Positions 8,243 to 17,496 of a DNA stretch of 64,000 nt are shown one piece after another (positions within the stretch are counted from its first letter, which is position 1; every line of letters starts with the position of its first letter). The translations under genes and the position numbers were made by a program. The notes under the pieces are model-generated. The model ran no database searches. It was not told the DNA's origin and saw only the letters and a list, made by a program, of their open reading frames with translations. The DNA is from Paenarthrobacter nitroguajacolicus (GTDB lineage: Bacteria > Actinomycetota > Actinomycetes > Actinomycetales > Micrococcaceae): positions 1 through 64,000 of the forward strand of contig NZ_VNFK01000010.1 of the NCBI RefSeq assembly GCF_007786235.1, given 5' to 3'.

Positions 8243-9013
8243 ATGAGTGGACTTTTCGATCTGACCGGGCGCGTTGCCCTGGTCACTGGTTCAAGCCGGG
8301 GGATCGGCAACGCCCTTGCCCGGGGCCTCGCCGACGCCGGAGCAACGGTGGTGCTCAACGGCATCAACGCCGAACGGCTAGACGCCGCCCGGAAGGCCAT
8401 GGCCGCGGACTACTCCGAGGACCGGGTTCACAGCCTTGCGTTCGATGTCACGGACGCCACGGCCGCCGCTGATGGAGTGGCATGGATTGAGCAGAACGTC
8501 GGGCCGCTGGACATCCTGGTGAACAACGCCGGGATCCAACACCGCGTTCCCATGCTGGACCTCGACGTCAAGGACTGGGATCGGGTGATCACCACGGACC
8601 TCACCAGCGCTTTCCTGGTGGGCAGGGAAGCGGCCAGGCACATGATCCCCCGGAAGCAAGGCAAGATCATCAACATCTGCTCGGTCCAAACCGACCTCGC
8701 CCGCCCCACCATCGCGCCGTACGTCGCTGCCAAGGGTGGTCTCCGCAACCTGACGCGTGCCATGACAGCCGAATGGGCTGCGTCCGGCTTGCAGATCAAC
8801 GGGATCGCTCCGGGCTACATCCACACGGAAATGACGCAGAACCTGGTGGATGACCAAGACTTCAACTCCTGGATCCTTGGCCGCACTCCGGCCAACCGTT
8901 GGGGGACTGTTGCCGATCTCGCCGGCCCCACTGTGTGGCTCGCATCCCAAGCGTCCAACTTCGTCAACGGACAAACGATCTTCGTCGACGGCGGAATGAC
9001 GGTGGTGGTCTGA
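8243..9013 (+). CDS. idnO: Gluconate 5-dehydrogenase-like SDR
   Basis: Short-chain dehydrogenase of 256 residues. It shows TGSSRGIGNALA (cofactor), NNAG (about 91-94), the catalytic serine in INICSVQTD, YxxxK as YVAAK, and the C-terminal FVNGQTIFVDGGM. The sequence closely resembles IdnO, which reduces 5-keto-D-gluconate to D-gluconate with NADPH. The next gene is an idonate-dehydrogenase-like enzyme that overlaps by one base (TGATG), matching the two consecutive steps of L-idonate use. Assignment to IdnO rests on similarity plus this pairing. Confidence 0.85.
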   Translation: MSGLFDLTGRVALVTGSSRGIGNALARGLADAGATVVLNGINAERLDAARKAMAADYSEDRVHSLAFDVTDATAAADGVAWIEQNVGPLDILVNNAGIQHRVPMLDLDVKDWDRVITTDLTSAFLVGREAARHMIPRKQGKIINICSVQTDLARPTIAPYVAAKGGLRNLTRAMTAEWAASGLQINGIAPGYIHTEMTQNLVDDQDFNSWILGRTPANRWGTVADLAGPTVWLASQASNFVNGQTIFVDGGMTVVV

Positions 9014-10062
9014 TGAGTATCACCCTTCCCACCTCCGGTCCCGCTGTTGTTGCCCATGGCAAGGGCGATCTCCGTATCGAAGACATCCCGCTGGCCACCC
9101 CTGCCGAGGATGAGTCGATCGTGGAGATCGCCTATGGCGGCATCTGCGGTTCGGACCTCCACTACTGGCTGCACGGTGCCGCGGGGGAGTCCGTCCTCAA
9201 AGAGCCCTTGGTCCTGGGTCACGAGATCGTCGGTGTAATTGTCCAGCAAGCAGCCGACGGTACTGGGCCGGCGGCAGGAACGCCCGTGGCCGTCCACCCG
9301 GCAACGCCTGCGCCCGGCGATGTCAGATACCCCGAGGACCGGCCCAACCTTTCCCCAGGCTGCACCTACCTGGGAAGTGCCGCGCGGTATCCGCACACGG
9401 ATGGGGCCTTCAGCCGCTACGCAAACCTGCCCTCCAGGATGCTCCGGCCGCTGCCGGAAAACCTGGACCTGCGCACTGCCGCATTGGTGGAGCCTGCCAG
9501 TGTCGCCTGGCATGCCGTGGCCCGCGCGGGGAACGTCCAAGGGAAAACGGCCCTTGTCATCGGCAGCGGCCCTATCGGCGCCTTGACCGTCGCCGTCCTG
9601 AAGCGCGCTGGCGCGGCCAGGATTGTCGCCGTCGATATGCATGACAAGCCTCTGGAGATCGCCCAAGCGGTCGGAGCGGATGTGGTCCTCAAGGGTGACG
9701 AAGCCGAGGCCATCGCAGCGGTGGACGCCGACGTCGTCATTGAATCCTCAGGCAGCCACTACGGCCTGGCCTCGGCCATCAAGGGAGCTACCCGCGGCGG
9801 CAAAGTAGTGATGGTGGGCCTCCTGCCGTCCGGGCCCCAGCCGGTATTCATCTCCCTGGCCATCACCCGCGAGCTGGAGCTGCTGGGTTCCTTCCGCTTC
9901 AACGACGAGATCGATGAGGTCATTGCGGCGCTTGCCGATGGTTCGCTGTTTGTCGATCCCGTGGTGACGCACGAATTTGACCTCGCCCATGGTTTGGAAG
10001 CTTTCGAAGTGGCGAAGAACTCTGCGGAATCCGGCAAGGTGTTGCTGAACTTCCAGCCGTAA
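9013..10062 (+). CDS. idnD: L-idonate 5-dehydrogenase-like zinc alcohol dehydrogenase
   Basis: Medium-chain dehydrogenase of 349 residues. GICGSDLHYW holds the catalytic-zinc cysteine, GHEIVGVI the zinc histidine, EPASVAWHA follows, and GSGPIGALT is the NAD-binding motif. The structural-zinc lobe is reduced to a few cysteines, as in some IdnD relatives. The start is the ATG at 9013, which shares one base with the IdnO stop; the frame is open upstream inside idnO but is not family-like there. Predicted to oxidise L-idonate to 5-ketogluconate. Confidence 0.83.
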   Translation: MSITLPTSGPAVVAHGKGDLRIEDIPLATPAEDESIVEIAYGGICGSDLHYWLHGAAGESVLKEPLVLGHEIVGVIVQQAADGTGPAAGTPVAVHPATPAPGDVRYPEDRPNLSPGCTYLGSAARYPHTDGAFSRYANLPSRMLRPLPENLDLRTAALVEPASVAWHAVARAGNVQGKTALVIGSGPIGALTVAVLKRAGAARIVAVDMHDKPLEIAQAVGADVVLKGDEAEAIAAVDADVVIESSGSHYGLASAIKGATRGGKVVMVGLLPSGPQPVFISLAITRELELLGSFRFNDEIDEVIAALADGSLFVDPVVTHEFDLAHGLEAFEVAKNSAESGKVLLNFQP

Positions 10063-10072
10063 CGTGGGTGCC

Positions 10073-10813
10073 CTAGTTCTTTGAGACCGGAACGAAGACG
10101 CGGGGCTGGTCGTCCCAGCTGGGGGCCAGCTCCGCGATGGTCTGGCGCATGATCTTGGCGGCGGCGTCGCGCGCGAGGGGACCGTCACCGGCGTCGATGG
10201 CATGGGCTACGTCCATGTGCCACTGCAGCGCCTGCTTTTGGGGGTGCTCGGGCATGAGGCCGTGGACTGTTCGACCGGTCAGGGTCTCGGTGACCTGGCC
10301 AATGAGGTTGGCAAACATTTCGTTGCCCGAACCGGAGAGTACCAAGGCATGGAAGCGGATATCGAGATCGAGGAACGTTGCCATGTCCCCGGCGTCGCCG
10401 GCCTCCTTCATGGCCAGCGAAATTCCCACCAGCTCCTGCCGAAGGCTCTCCGGGGCGTTGCCCGCGGCAAGCTCAGCCGCAACGGGCTCGACGGCGGAAC
10501 GCAGCTCGGCGAGCGACCGCAGTTGGGCGCCACGCCCCTCGCCGGCAAGCCGCCAACGGATCACCAAAGGGTCGAAGGGATTCCAACGGTGTGCCGGAAG
10601 CACCCGGATGCCCACGCGCTTGATGGTCTCCACCAGCCCCAGCGACTGGAGCACCCGCACAGCTTCACGGACCACCGAGCGCGAGACATTGAGTTCGTCT
10701 TCCAGATGCTCAGCCAGCATGACGTGGCCGGTAGGAAGGGCGCCACCGACAATCCGGGTTCCCAGATGCTCAACGGCGCGGTGGTGGAGGCTGGTTGACA
10801 TAGAGGTAAGCAT
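10073..10813 (-). CDS. FadR-type GntR-family regulator
   Basis: Winged-helix regulator of about 246 residues. The GntR domain covers about 5-75 (HLEDELNVSRSVVREAVRVLQSLGLVE) and the all-helical FCD effector domain about 95-230 (LDLDIRFHALVLSGSGN, and a late histidine in QWHMDVAHAI that could help bind metal). I choose the ATG at 10813 (MLTSMSTSLHH); a TTG at 10843 and an ATG at 10801 are alternatives. It is divergent from 6-phosphogluconate dehydrogenase and convergent with idnD, so it likely senses a hexonate and controls one or both. Confidence 0.82.
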   Translation of the reverse strand: MLTSMSTSLHHRAVEHLGTRIVGGALPTGHVMLAEHLEDELNVSRSVVREAVRVLQSLGLVETIKRVGIRVLPAHRWNPFDPLVIRWRLAGEGRGAQLRSLAELRSAVEPVAAELAAGNAPESLRQELVGISLAMKEAGDAGDMATFLDLDIRFHALVLSGSGNEMFANLIGQVTETLTGRTVHGLMPEHPQKQALQWHMDVAHAIDAGDGPLARDAAAKIMRQTIAELAPSWDDQPRVFVPVSKN

Positions 10814-10888
10814 AGTGGCGCGGAGACCTCGCGCGTCCAGCAACCGGCGTCGCAGTGCCCTCGGGCGCCAACGGCGTCACGCCGGCAT

Positions 10889-10903
10889 CATAGACTGTTT
10901 ATG
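10889..10903. promoter_or_regulatory. Candidate GntR/FadR operator
   Basis: Imperfect 15-bp palindrome CATAGACTGTTTATG between the divergent GntR and gnd genes. Position and symmetry suggest an operator; no second copy was found, so support is weak. Confidence 0.3.
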
Positions 10904-11042
10904 ACGCGGAACCGTTCCACAACGTGGGCTCCGCTTTCCCGCCCCAGACTTAAATACGTATGGTTTATTACAGCCCCTGGTTTTTGAATCCGCTTCCTGC
11001 GTGCCCGCAGGACTGTTTGTACACGAACGAATTGGAGTTTTG

Positions 11043-12479
11043 ATGTCAGCACACATCGGTGTCACCGGCCTTGCGGTGATGGGCGCCAACCTGGCCCGCA
11101 ACCTCGCACGCAACGGCTTCACCGTGGCTCTCCACAACCGCTCCGTGGAAAAGACCGACGCCTTGCTGGAAAAGCACGGCACGGACGGCGACTTCATCCG
11201 TACGGAAACGCTGCAGGAGCTCGTGGACTCCCTTGAAAAGCCCCGCCGCGTCCTCATTATGGTCAAGGCAGGCGCTCCCGTTGACAACGTCATCGAGCAG
11301 CTCGAACCACTGCTCGAGGCAGGCGACATCATCATCGACGCCGGTAACTCCCACTACGAGGACACCCGCCGTCGTGAAGCTGCACTGGCCAAGAAGGACC
11401 TGCACTTTGTAGGTGTCGGTGTTTCCGGAGGCGAAGAAGGCGCACTGAACGGCCCCTCCATCATGCCCGGCGGTTCCCGCGAGTCCTACGACGCCCTCGG
11501 CCCGCTGCTGGAGAAAATCTCCGCCAAGGTAGACGGCGAGCCTTGCTGCGCTTGGATCGGTACCGACGGCGCCGGCCACTTCGTCAAGATGGTCCACAAC
11601 GGCATCGAGTACGCCGACATGCAGGTCATCGGCGAAGCTTTCGACCTCCTCCGCTCCGGTGCGGGCATTGAGCCGGCCGAGCAGTCCAAGATCTTCGCTG
11701 AGTGGAACAAGGGCGACCTTTCCTCCTTCCTGATCGAAATCTCGGCCGAGGTTCTGGGCCATGTTGACGCCAAGACGGGCAAGCCGTTCGTTGACGTCGT
11801 CGTTGATGCCGCTGGCCAGAAGGGCACCGGCCGCTGGACGGTCATCTCCGCCCTGGAACTCGGCTCACCGGTCTCCGGCATCGCCGAGTCCGTGTTCGCC
11901 CGCGCACTGTCCTCCCAGACCGAGCAGCGCAAGCTTGGCCAGGAGCTCCTGGCAGGTGAAGAAGCTTCCGTGGAAATCCCGGAGACCTTCGTCGAGGATG
12001 TCCGCCAGGCCCTGTATGCCTCCAAGCTTGTCTCCTACGCCCAGGGCTTGGACATGCTGACCTCCGCTGCCAAGGAATACGGCTGGGACCTCAAGCTGGA
12101 CGAAATCGCGTCCCTGTGGCGTGCAGGCTGCATCATCCGTGCAGAACTGCTCAAGGACATCACCAAGGCCTACGCTGCCGAAGAGAAGCCCGCCAACCTG
12201 CTGTTCGCACCGGCCTTCACCAAGGCCATCGCAGAGGCACTCCCGGCTTGGCGTCGCGTTGTTGCCACGGCTGTGCAGCTGGGTATCCCTGTACCGGTGT
12301 TCTCCTCCTCGCTGGCGTACTACGACGGCCTGCGCCGCAAGCGCGTTGCCGCCGCCCTGATCCAGGGCCAGCGCGACCTCTTCGGTGCACACACCTACGG
12401 CCGCGTAGACACCGAAGGCACGTTCCACACCCTCTGGGGCGAAGACAAGTCCGAGATCTCGGCAGTCGACACCCACTAG
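11043..12479 (+). CDS. gnd: 6-phosphogluconate dehydrogenase, decarboxylating
   Basis: Enzyme of 478 residues of the long, NADP-linked type; it converts 6-phosphogluconate to ribulose 5-phosphate and CO2 in the pentose phosphate pathway. The N-terminal GLAVMGANLARNLARNG binds NADP, GVGVSGGEEGA lies at 124-134, and KMVHNGIEY at 182-190 contains catalytic Lys182. The C-terminal tail carries RRDLFGAHTY-like residues (QRDLFGAHTYGR). GGAG precedes the ATG at 11043. Adjacent to the GntR gene and the idn genes, it would finish gluconate breakdown, but no gluconokinase gene is present in this window. Confidence 0.95.
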   Translation: MSAHIGVTGLAVMGANLARNLARNGFTVALHNRSVEKTDALLEKHGTDGDFIRTETLQELVDSLEKPRRVLIMVKAGAPVDNVIEQLEPLLEAGDIIIDAGNSHYEDTRRREAALAKKDLHFVGVGVSGGEEGALNGPSIMPGGSRESYDALGPLLEKISAKVDGEPCCAWIGTDGAGHFVKMVHNGIEYADMQVIGEAFDLLRSGAGIEPAEQSKIFAEWNKGDLSSFLIEISAEVLGHVDAKTGKPFVDVVVDAAGQKGTGRWTVISALELGSPVSGIAESVFARALSSQTEQRKLGQELLAGEEASVEIPETFVEDVRQALYASKLVSYAQGLDMLTSAAKEYGWDLKLDEIASLWRAGCIIRAELLKDITKAYAAEEKPANLLFAPAFTKAIAEALPAWRRVVATAVQLGIPVPVFSSSLAYYDGLRRKRVAAALIQGQRDLFGAHTYGRVDTEGTFHTLWGEDKSEISAVDTH

Positions 12480-12492
12480 CACCCCCGTGCCC

Positions 12493-12533
12493 AAGGCCGG
12501 TTCCTCCCCGTTACGCTGGGAGGAGCCGGCCTT
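12493..12533 (+). terminator. Terminator of gnd
   Basis: AAGGCCGGTTCCTCCC and GGGAGGAGCCGGCCTT form a 16-bp stem with one mismatch, starting 14 nt after the gnd stop, ending in CTTT. Confidence 0.8.
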
Positions 12534-12581
12534 TGCCGTACCGGGTGCCGGTGCGGTGGCCGCCAGCGAAGGATTGATGCC

Positions 12582-13421
12582 ATGCCAGCCCACGTCGCAC
12601 TGGTCACCGGCGCCTCCACGGGAATCGGGTTCGAAACGGCCATCGCCTTGAGGGCCGCCGGATACGCCGTCTACGCAGGGGCACGCCGCGTTGACAAGAT
12701 GGAGCCCCTGAAGCGGCATGGCATCACGGTCATGTTGTTGGACGTTACGTCGGAGGAATCCATGGTGTCCGCCGTGGGTCTGGTGGAGGCGGCTTACGGG
12801 CGGATCGATGTCCTGGTGAACAATGCCGGCTACGGTTCCTACGGCTCCCTCGAAGAGGTTCCCATGGCCGAGGGCAGGCGCCAATTCGAGGTTAATGTGA
12901 TGGGCCTGGCCAGGATGACCCAGCTGGTGATTCCCGGGATGCGCAGCAGGAGCTCGGGCCGGATCATCAACGTCTCATCCATAGGCGGGAAGATCTACGA
13001 GCCGCTGGGCGCTTGGTACCACGGCACAAAGTTCGCCGTCGAGGGCATGAGCGACTCCCTGCGCCTGGAGCTGAGGCCCCACGGCATCGACGTGGTGGTC
13101 ATTGAACCGTCGGGAACGGACTCCGAATGGGGAACCATCGCTGGTGGGAACCTGCTGGCCAACTCGGGTGACGGGCCTTACAAAGAGCATGCACACATTG
13201 TGGCTGCTGCACTGGCATCCACCTCGGGACCGGGCCATGTGCTCTCAACGCCGGCGCGGGTTGTGGCCAACACCATTGTTCGGGCTGCGAAAGCAAGACG
13301 CCCCAGGACCCGCTACCCGGTGGGCAGGGGAGCCTGGAGCGTCCTGGCAATGCGCAGAATTCTTCCGGACAGGATTTTCGACGCCGTCTTCTTGAATCTC
13401 TACAAGAGGCTGGCCGGCTAG
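12582..13421 (+). CDS. Classical short-chain dehydrogenase/reductase
   Basis: SDR of 279 residues with [21 protein letters not shown], the catalytic serine in INVSSIGG and the [10 protein letters not shown] active-site segment. The C-terminal extension (about 230-279) is basic and hydrophobic, as in the 17-beta-HSD-like or membrane-associated oxidoreductases of actinobacteria. The substrate cannot be stated. GAAGGA lies upstream of the ATG. It is convergent with cysE and shares 4 nt with its end. Confidence 0.82.
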   Translation: MPAHVALVTGASTGIGFETAIALRAAGYAVYAGARRVDKMEPLKRHGITVMLLDVTSEESMVSAVGLVEAAYGRIDVLVNNAGYGSYGSLEEVPMAEGRRQFEVNVMGLARMTQLVIPGMRSRSSGRIINVSSIGGKIYEPLGAWYHGTKFAVEGMSDSLRLELRPHGIDVVVIEPSGTDSEWGTIAGGNLLANSGDGPYKEHAHIVAAALASTSGPGHVLSTPARVVANTIVRAAKARRPRTRYPVGRGAWSVLAMRRILPDRIFDAVFLNLYKRLAG

Positions 13422-14002
13422 ATCCGGTACTCGATGTAGTACTCCGCCGGATCCACTGCCGGTTTTCTCTCCGACTTCGCGTCACGGTGCCGCCACGTGG
13501 CGGGAATTCCCGTGATGATCGACTCCGGTGGCGCATCCTTGACCACCACGGCGTTGGCGCCGATTGCACTGTCCGCGCCGATGGTGATGGGCCCCAGGAC
13601 TTTTGCACCTGCGCCGATCGTGACGCGGTCACCGATGGTCGGGTGGCGCTTGACCTTGGCCAAGGAGCGGCCGCCGAGCGTCACGCCGTGGTAGATCATG
13701 ACGTCCTCGCCGATCTCGGAGGTTTCTCCGATCACCACTCCCATGCCGTGGTCGATGAAGAACCGGCGGCCGATGGTGGCGCCCGGATGGATTTCAATGC
13801 CGGTGAGGAACCTGGCCAGCTGCGAGATCAGGCGTGCAGGGAAGCGAAGTGCCGGATTCTGCCACAGCCGATGCGTCAGCCGGTGCGCCCAAATTGCGTG
13901 CAGGCCGGAATAGGCGAAAAAGTTCTCAAAAGAGCCTCGAGCCGCCGGGTCATGTGACCGGGCGGCGTCGAGGTCTTCCTTAAGCCTTGCGAAGAAGCTC
14001 AC
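13418..14002 (-). CDS. cysE: Serine O-acetyltransferase
   Basis: Transferase of 194 residues, the short EpsC/CysE form. It acetylates L-serine with acetyl-CoA to give O-acetylserine, the substrate of CysK. The N-terminal helical part contains the [12 protein letters not shown] segment and the C-terminal hexapeptide-repeat helix runs from about 65 ([46 protein letters not shown]). The catalytic histidine is in [11 protein letters not shown]. It follows cysK on the same strand after 41 nt and so is probably in one operon. Confidence 0.92.
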   Translation of the reverse strand: MSFFARLKEDLDAARSHDPAARGSFENFFAYSGLHAIWAHRLTHRLWQNPALRFPARLISQLARFLTGIEIHPGATIGRRFFIDHGMGVVIGETSEIGEDVMIYHGVTLGGRSLAKVKRHPTIGDRVTIGAGAKVLGPITIGADSAIGANAVVVKDAPPESIITGIPATWRHRDAKSERKPAVDPAEYYIEYRI

Positions 14003-14043
14003 AAAGACCTTTCTACAGGAAATGAAGGTGTGCGTGCCTGGTG

Positions 14044-14979
14044 TTAGCCGCGGATGTCGTCGAACAGCACGGTGGAAATGTAGCGCTCTCCAAAGTCGCA
14101 GACGACGGCGACGATCAGCTTGCCGGCGTTCTCAGGACGCTTGGCGAGCTCCAGGGCGCCCCAGACGATGGCGCCGGAGGAAATGCCACCCAAAATGCCT
14201 TCGCGGGCACCGAGGTCGCGGGCAACGCGGACGGAATCCTCCAGGGTGGCGTCCAGGACTTCGTCATAGACGTTGGTGTCCAGGATTTCGGGAACAAAGT
14301 TGGCGCCGATGCCCTGGATCTTGTGCGGGCCGGGAGCGCCACCGTTGAGGATGGCAGAGTCCTTTGGCTCGACGGCCACGATCTGGACACCCGGTTTGCG
14401 TTCCTTGAGGACCTGGCCCACGCCGGTGATGGTTCCACCGGTGCCCACGCCGGCAACGAAGATGTCCACTTCGCCGTCGGTGTCTTCCCAGACTTCCTCG
14501 GCCGTGGTGGTGCGGTGGATGGCCGGGTTGGCCTCATTGGCGAACTGCTGGGCCCAAATGGAGTTCTCCGTGTTGGCCACGATTTCCTGGGCCTTCTCCA
14601 CGGCGCCGCGCATGCCTTCGGATCCAGGGGTCAGGACGATTTCGGCGCCGTAGGCACGCAGCATGACCCGGCGCTCGGTGGACATGGTTTCAGGCATGGT
14701 CAGGATGACTTTGTAACCGCGTGCTGCGCCAACGAGTGCCAGGGCGATACCGGTGTTTCCGGAAGTGCCCTCGACGATGGTTCCGCCTGGCTTCAAGGCG
14801 CCGGACTTTTCAGCTGCGTCAATGATGGCCACACCGATGCGGTCCTTGACGCTGTTGGCCGGGTTGTAGAACTCAAGCTTGACTGCAACCGTGGCGTCGA
14901 GGCCTTCGGTAAGCCGGTTCAGGCGAACCAGTGGAGTGCGGCCGACCAGCTGCGTGACGTCGTCGTAGATCCTTGCCAT
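14044..14979 (-). CDS. cysK: Cysteine synthase A (O-acetylserine sulfhydrylase)
   Basis: PLP enzyme of 311 residues that makes cysteine from O-acetylserine and sulfide. The PLP lysine is Lys45 in NSVKDR, the substrate loop TSGNTG is at 71-76, GTGGTITG binds the cofactor phosphate, and GISSGA is present near the C-terminus. It is the upstream gene of the leftward pair with cysE; the two enzymes are known partners in the cysteine synthase complex. The 67 nt before it, up to msrA, contain its promoter, but I see no distinct regulatory motif. Confidence 0.95.
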   Translation of the reverse strand: MARIYDDVTQLVGRTPLVRLNRLTEGLDATVAVKLEFYNPANSVKDRIGVAIIDAAEKSGALKPGGTIVEGTSGNTGIALALVGAARGYKVILTMPETMSTERRVMLRAYGAEIVLTPGSEGMRGAVEKAQEIVANTENSIWAQQFANEANPAIHRTTTAEEVWEDTDGEVDIFVAGVGTGGTITGVGQVLKERKPGVQIVAVEPKDSAILNGGAPGPHKIQGIGANFVPEILDTNVYDEVLDATLEDSVRVARDLGAREGILGGISSGAIVWGALELAKRPENAGKLIVAVVCDFGERYISTVLFDDIRG

Positions 14980-15046
14980 GAAAATTTACGCCTATCTCTG
15001 AAGAGGGAATGCTGAGGTCAGCCTAACGAGCCGGATCGAAACCCTG

Positions 15047-15571
15047 CTAAGCAGTAAGCCATGCAGAGTAATATTTCCGGGCCTTCGCCAGCTTGGGATT
15101 AATGATCACCTGGCAGTACCCCTGATAGGGGAACTTGGCATAGTAATTCTGGTGGACTTCTTCGGCTTCGTGGAACTCGGGAAGGCGGCTTACTTCGGTC
15201 ACAATCGGATCGGACCATAGGGCTTGGGCTCGCTCGATCGCTTCTTCGAACAGCACTTTTTCCTCCGTTGTGGAGTAAAACATCGATGAGCGGTACTGGG
15301 TTCCGACGTCGTAGCCCTGCCGATTCAGCGTGGTGGGATCGTGAAGGGCGAAGAACATATCCAGGATCACCTCTTCGGGGACCACGGTTTCATCGAACGT
15401 TACGGCCACCACCTCCGCGTGCCCGGTGGTTCCAGAGCAGACCTCGTAATAATCGGGATTACGGACATGGCCGCCGGTGTAACCCGACACAACTGAGCTA
15501 ACGCCGCGGGTCTTCTGGTAAACGGCATCCAGGCACCAGAAGCAGCCGCCGCCAAGTACGAAAGTTTTCAT
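15047..15571 (-). CDS. msrA: Peptide methionine sulfoxide reductase A
   Basis: Repair enzyme of 174 residues that reduces methionine-S-sulfoxide in proteins. The GCFWC motif at 9-13 places the catalytic cysteine at residue 10; GYTGGHVRNPDYYEVCSGTTGHAE is the family core (conserved glycine-rich and histidine segment), and C-terminal Cys152 in QGYCQV is a possible resolving cysteine. It lies upstream of cysK on the same strand, a reasonable sulfur and oxidative-damage neighbourhood. Confidence 0.95.
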   Translation of the reverse strand: MKTFVLGGGCFWCLDAVYQKTRGVSSVVSGYTGGHVRNPDYYEVCSGTTGHAEVVAVTFDETVVPEEVILDMFFALHDPTTLNRQGYDVGTQYRSSMFYSTTEEKVLFEEAIERAQALWSDPIVTEVSRLPEFHEAEEVHQNYYAKFPYQGYCQVIINPKLAKARKYYSAWLTA

Positions 15572-15690
15572 GTTCTCTTCAATGGATCGGAGGGGCTGAT
15601 GATTCCCGGTTCACCTTACGGGAGAATTACGGCACCTGGCAGGTGTCGCGGGGACGGAAAACTGCCTGATCCAGCGCAGTAGGGAAGAAT

Positions 15691-16623
15691 ATGGGTATGG
15701 AAGCTGTAAACACTGGCATTTCTGATGCGGATTCCGTCGAAGATGACGAAACAGAAGACGACCAAACAGTTGAAGCCAGCGGTGATCCCACGCTCGGTCA
15801 GGTGTTGCTGGCTGTCGAGGAGCTCTGGCCGGAGTCGCTGGCCGAGGATTGGGACGAGGTAGGCCTTGTGGTCGGCCGTCCCACGGTCCCAGTCACCAAG
15901 GTACTTTTCGCCGTGGACCCCACGTTGGCAGTGATCGATGAGGCCATCGAGTGGGGCGCCGAACTCCTTATTACCCATCACCCCCTGTTGCTCAAAGGGG
16001 TGAACTCCGTTGCCGCAACGTCGGCCAAGGGCCTCGCGGTCCACCGATTGATTGAAGCGGGCACTGGCCTGTTGACTGTGCACACCAATGGCGATTCGGC
16101 CGTTGGGGGAGTGTCGGACGTCCTGGCCGATGCGTTCGGGCTGGAGAATGTCACGCCCCTCACCGTGGCGGCCAACGGCTTGCCGGAGGAAGGGATCGGA
16201 AGGGTGGGCGAGCTACGGGAACTCATGACTCTGGGTGACTTCGCTGCCCGTGTCTTTGAGATGCTGCCCGCAGTTGCCGGGGGAGTCCGCGTCGCTGGGG
16301 ACAAGGATGGCCTGGTACGGCGAGTCGCTGTCTGCGGCGGCGCCGGCGACTCCCTGTTCGACGCCGTGCGGGCCAGCCATGCGGATGTGTATGTGACGGC
16401 AGACATGCGTCACCACCCGGCGTCGGAAGCGCGTGAAGGCGCCACCAACGGACGGCCCTACTTGATCGACGTATCGCACTTTGCCAGCGAGTGGCTGTGG
16501 CTGCCGGCCGCTGCCGAAGCACTGGGCAACGTGCTCGCAGACCAGGGCTACGACGTCGAGATCCGCGTTAGCAGCACCAACAGTGATCCATGGGACTTCA
16601 TACTGACTCCCGGCGGGGACTAG
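15691..16623 (+). CDS. Nif3-like dinuclear metal centre protein
   Basis: Protein of 310 residues of the Nif3/YbgI/DUF34 family, which binds two metal ions. THHPLLLKG and HTNGDSAVGG carry metal-binding histidines and DVSHFASEW another near the C-terminus. Some relatives act in GTP cyclohydrolase I-like chemistry, but a general function is not settled. The first 30 residues are an acidic, low-complexity extension not usual in the family; an ATG at 15697 is also possible. Followed by a coiled-coil protein that is its frequent genomic partner. Confidence 0.88.
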   Translation: MGMEAVNTGISDADSVEDDETEDDQTVEASGDPTLGQVLLAVEELWPESLAEDWDEVGLVVGRPTVPVTKVLFAVDPTLAVIDEAIEWGAELLITHHPLLLKGVNSVAATSAKGLAVHRLIEAGTGLLTVHTNGDSAVGGVSDVLADAFGLENVTPLTVAANGLPEEGIGRVGELRELMTLGDFAARVFEMLPAVAGGVRVAGDKDGLVRRVAVCGGAGDSLFDAVRASHADVYVTADMRHHPASEAREGATNGRPYLIDVSHFASEWLWLPAAAEALGNVLADQGYDVEIRVSSTNSDPWDFILTPGGD

Positions 16624-16712
16624 AGTCTAGAAAGATATGGGCGGCCCCAACAGAAACAGGCCGTCCGGCCGGACCTGATCTCCAGGAACGGCGGCGACAA
16701 GCGGAGGTAAGC

Positions 16713-17450
16713 GTGGCGAAAGCAGCACCGGCAGAACAATTGAAATTGCTTGAACTGCAGGGACTGGATGCCAGGCTCAAGTCGCTGGCCGGCCGTCGGA
16801 AGGTACTTGAAACGGACCCCCGCATCACGGACCTGACGGATGCCCTCAGCGTGGCCAATGGTGAACTGGGCGCGGCAAAGGTTGCCGTGCACGACGCCGA
16901 GGCCGAACTGCGCCGCGCGGAAGCCGACGTGGAACAGGTTGCTTCACGCATCGAACGCGACGAAACCCGGCTGAACAGCGGCACCGGATTGTCCAAGGAC
17001 CTGGTGGCGCTGCAGAGTGACATCGCCTCACTCAACAAGCGGCGTTCCGACCTCGAGGATGTCGAGCTGGAAATCCTGGAGCGCTTGGATACCCTCCGGG
17101 AACGTCAGGCGGCGCAGCAGGCGATCGTCGACGATATCCAGGGATCTTTCGGCAGTATCCGTGCCGAACTGGACGAAGCAATCGCAGAGATTGCCGCCGA
17201 AGAGACGGTGGTGCGTGGCCAAAGGGCCGCCTTCGCGGACACCTTGGAAGGGGGACTGCTGGCGGTTTACGAGAAGACGATAGCCAAGAGGGGTGTCGGC
17301 GCCGCCAGGTTGTTCCATGGCAAATCCGAAGGGTCCGGCATGATGCTCAGCCCCGGCGACCTCGCCGAGGTCAAAGCGGCAGCCGAGGACGAGATCGTTT
17401 TCTGCCCGGACTCTGGAGTCATCCTGGTCCGCTCGGCTGAATGGAACTGA
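16713..17450 (+). CDS. CT398/DUF164-type coiled-coil protein
   Basis: Protein of 245 residues, with a long helical coiled coil (about 5-170) followed by a short C-terminal zinc-ribbon-like region. GGAGG lies 5 nt before GTG 16713; the frame extends upstream but only into sequence overlapping the Nif3 gene. The family normally ends in a four-cysteine ribbon; here the visible remnant FCPDSGVILVR keeps one cysteine, so zinc binding is doubtful. Members are thought to bind nucleic acid or to act in secretion-related complexes; no function is proven for this branch. Confidence 0.82.
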   Translation: MAKAAPAEQLKLLELQGLDARLKSLAGRRKVLETDPRITDLTDALSVANGELGAAKVAVHDAEAELRRAEADVEQVASRIERDETRLNSGTGLSKDLVALQSDIASLNKRRSDLEDVELEILERLDTLRERQAAQQAIVDDIQGSFGSIRAELDEAIAEIAAEETVVRGQRAAFADTLEGGLLAVYEKTIAKRGVGAARLFHGKSEGSGMMLSPGDLAEVKAAAEDEIVFCPDSGVILVRSAEWN

Positions 17451-17471
17451 GCCGGCTGAATGGAACTGAGC
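17434..17471. repeat. Perfect 19-bp tandem duplication over a stop codon
   Basis: CGGCTGAATGGAACTGAGC occurs twice in direct tandem (17434-17452 and 17453-17471). The first copy contains the end and stop of the coiled-coil gene, so the second copy is an untranslated duplicate. Looks like a recent slippage or duplication event. Confidence 0.9.
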
Positions 17472-17496
17472 CGGGACCAATCTGGCTGGCCCGGAC

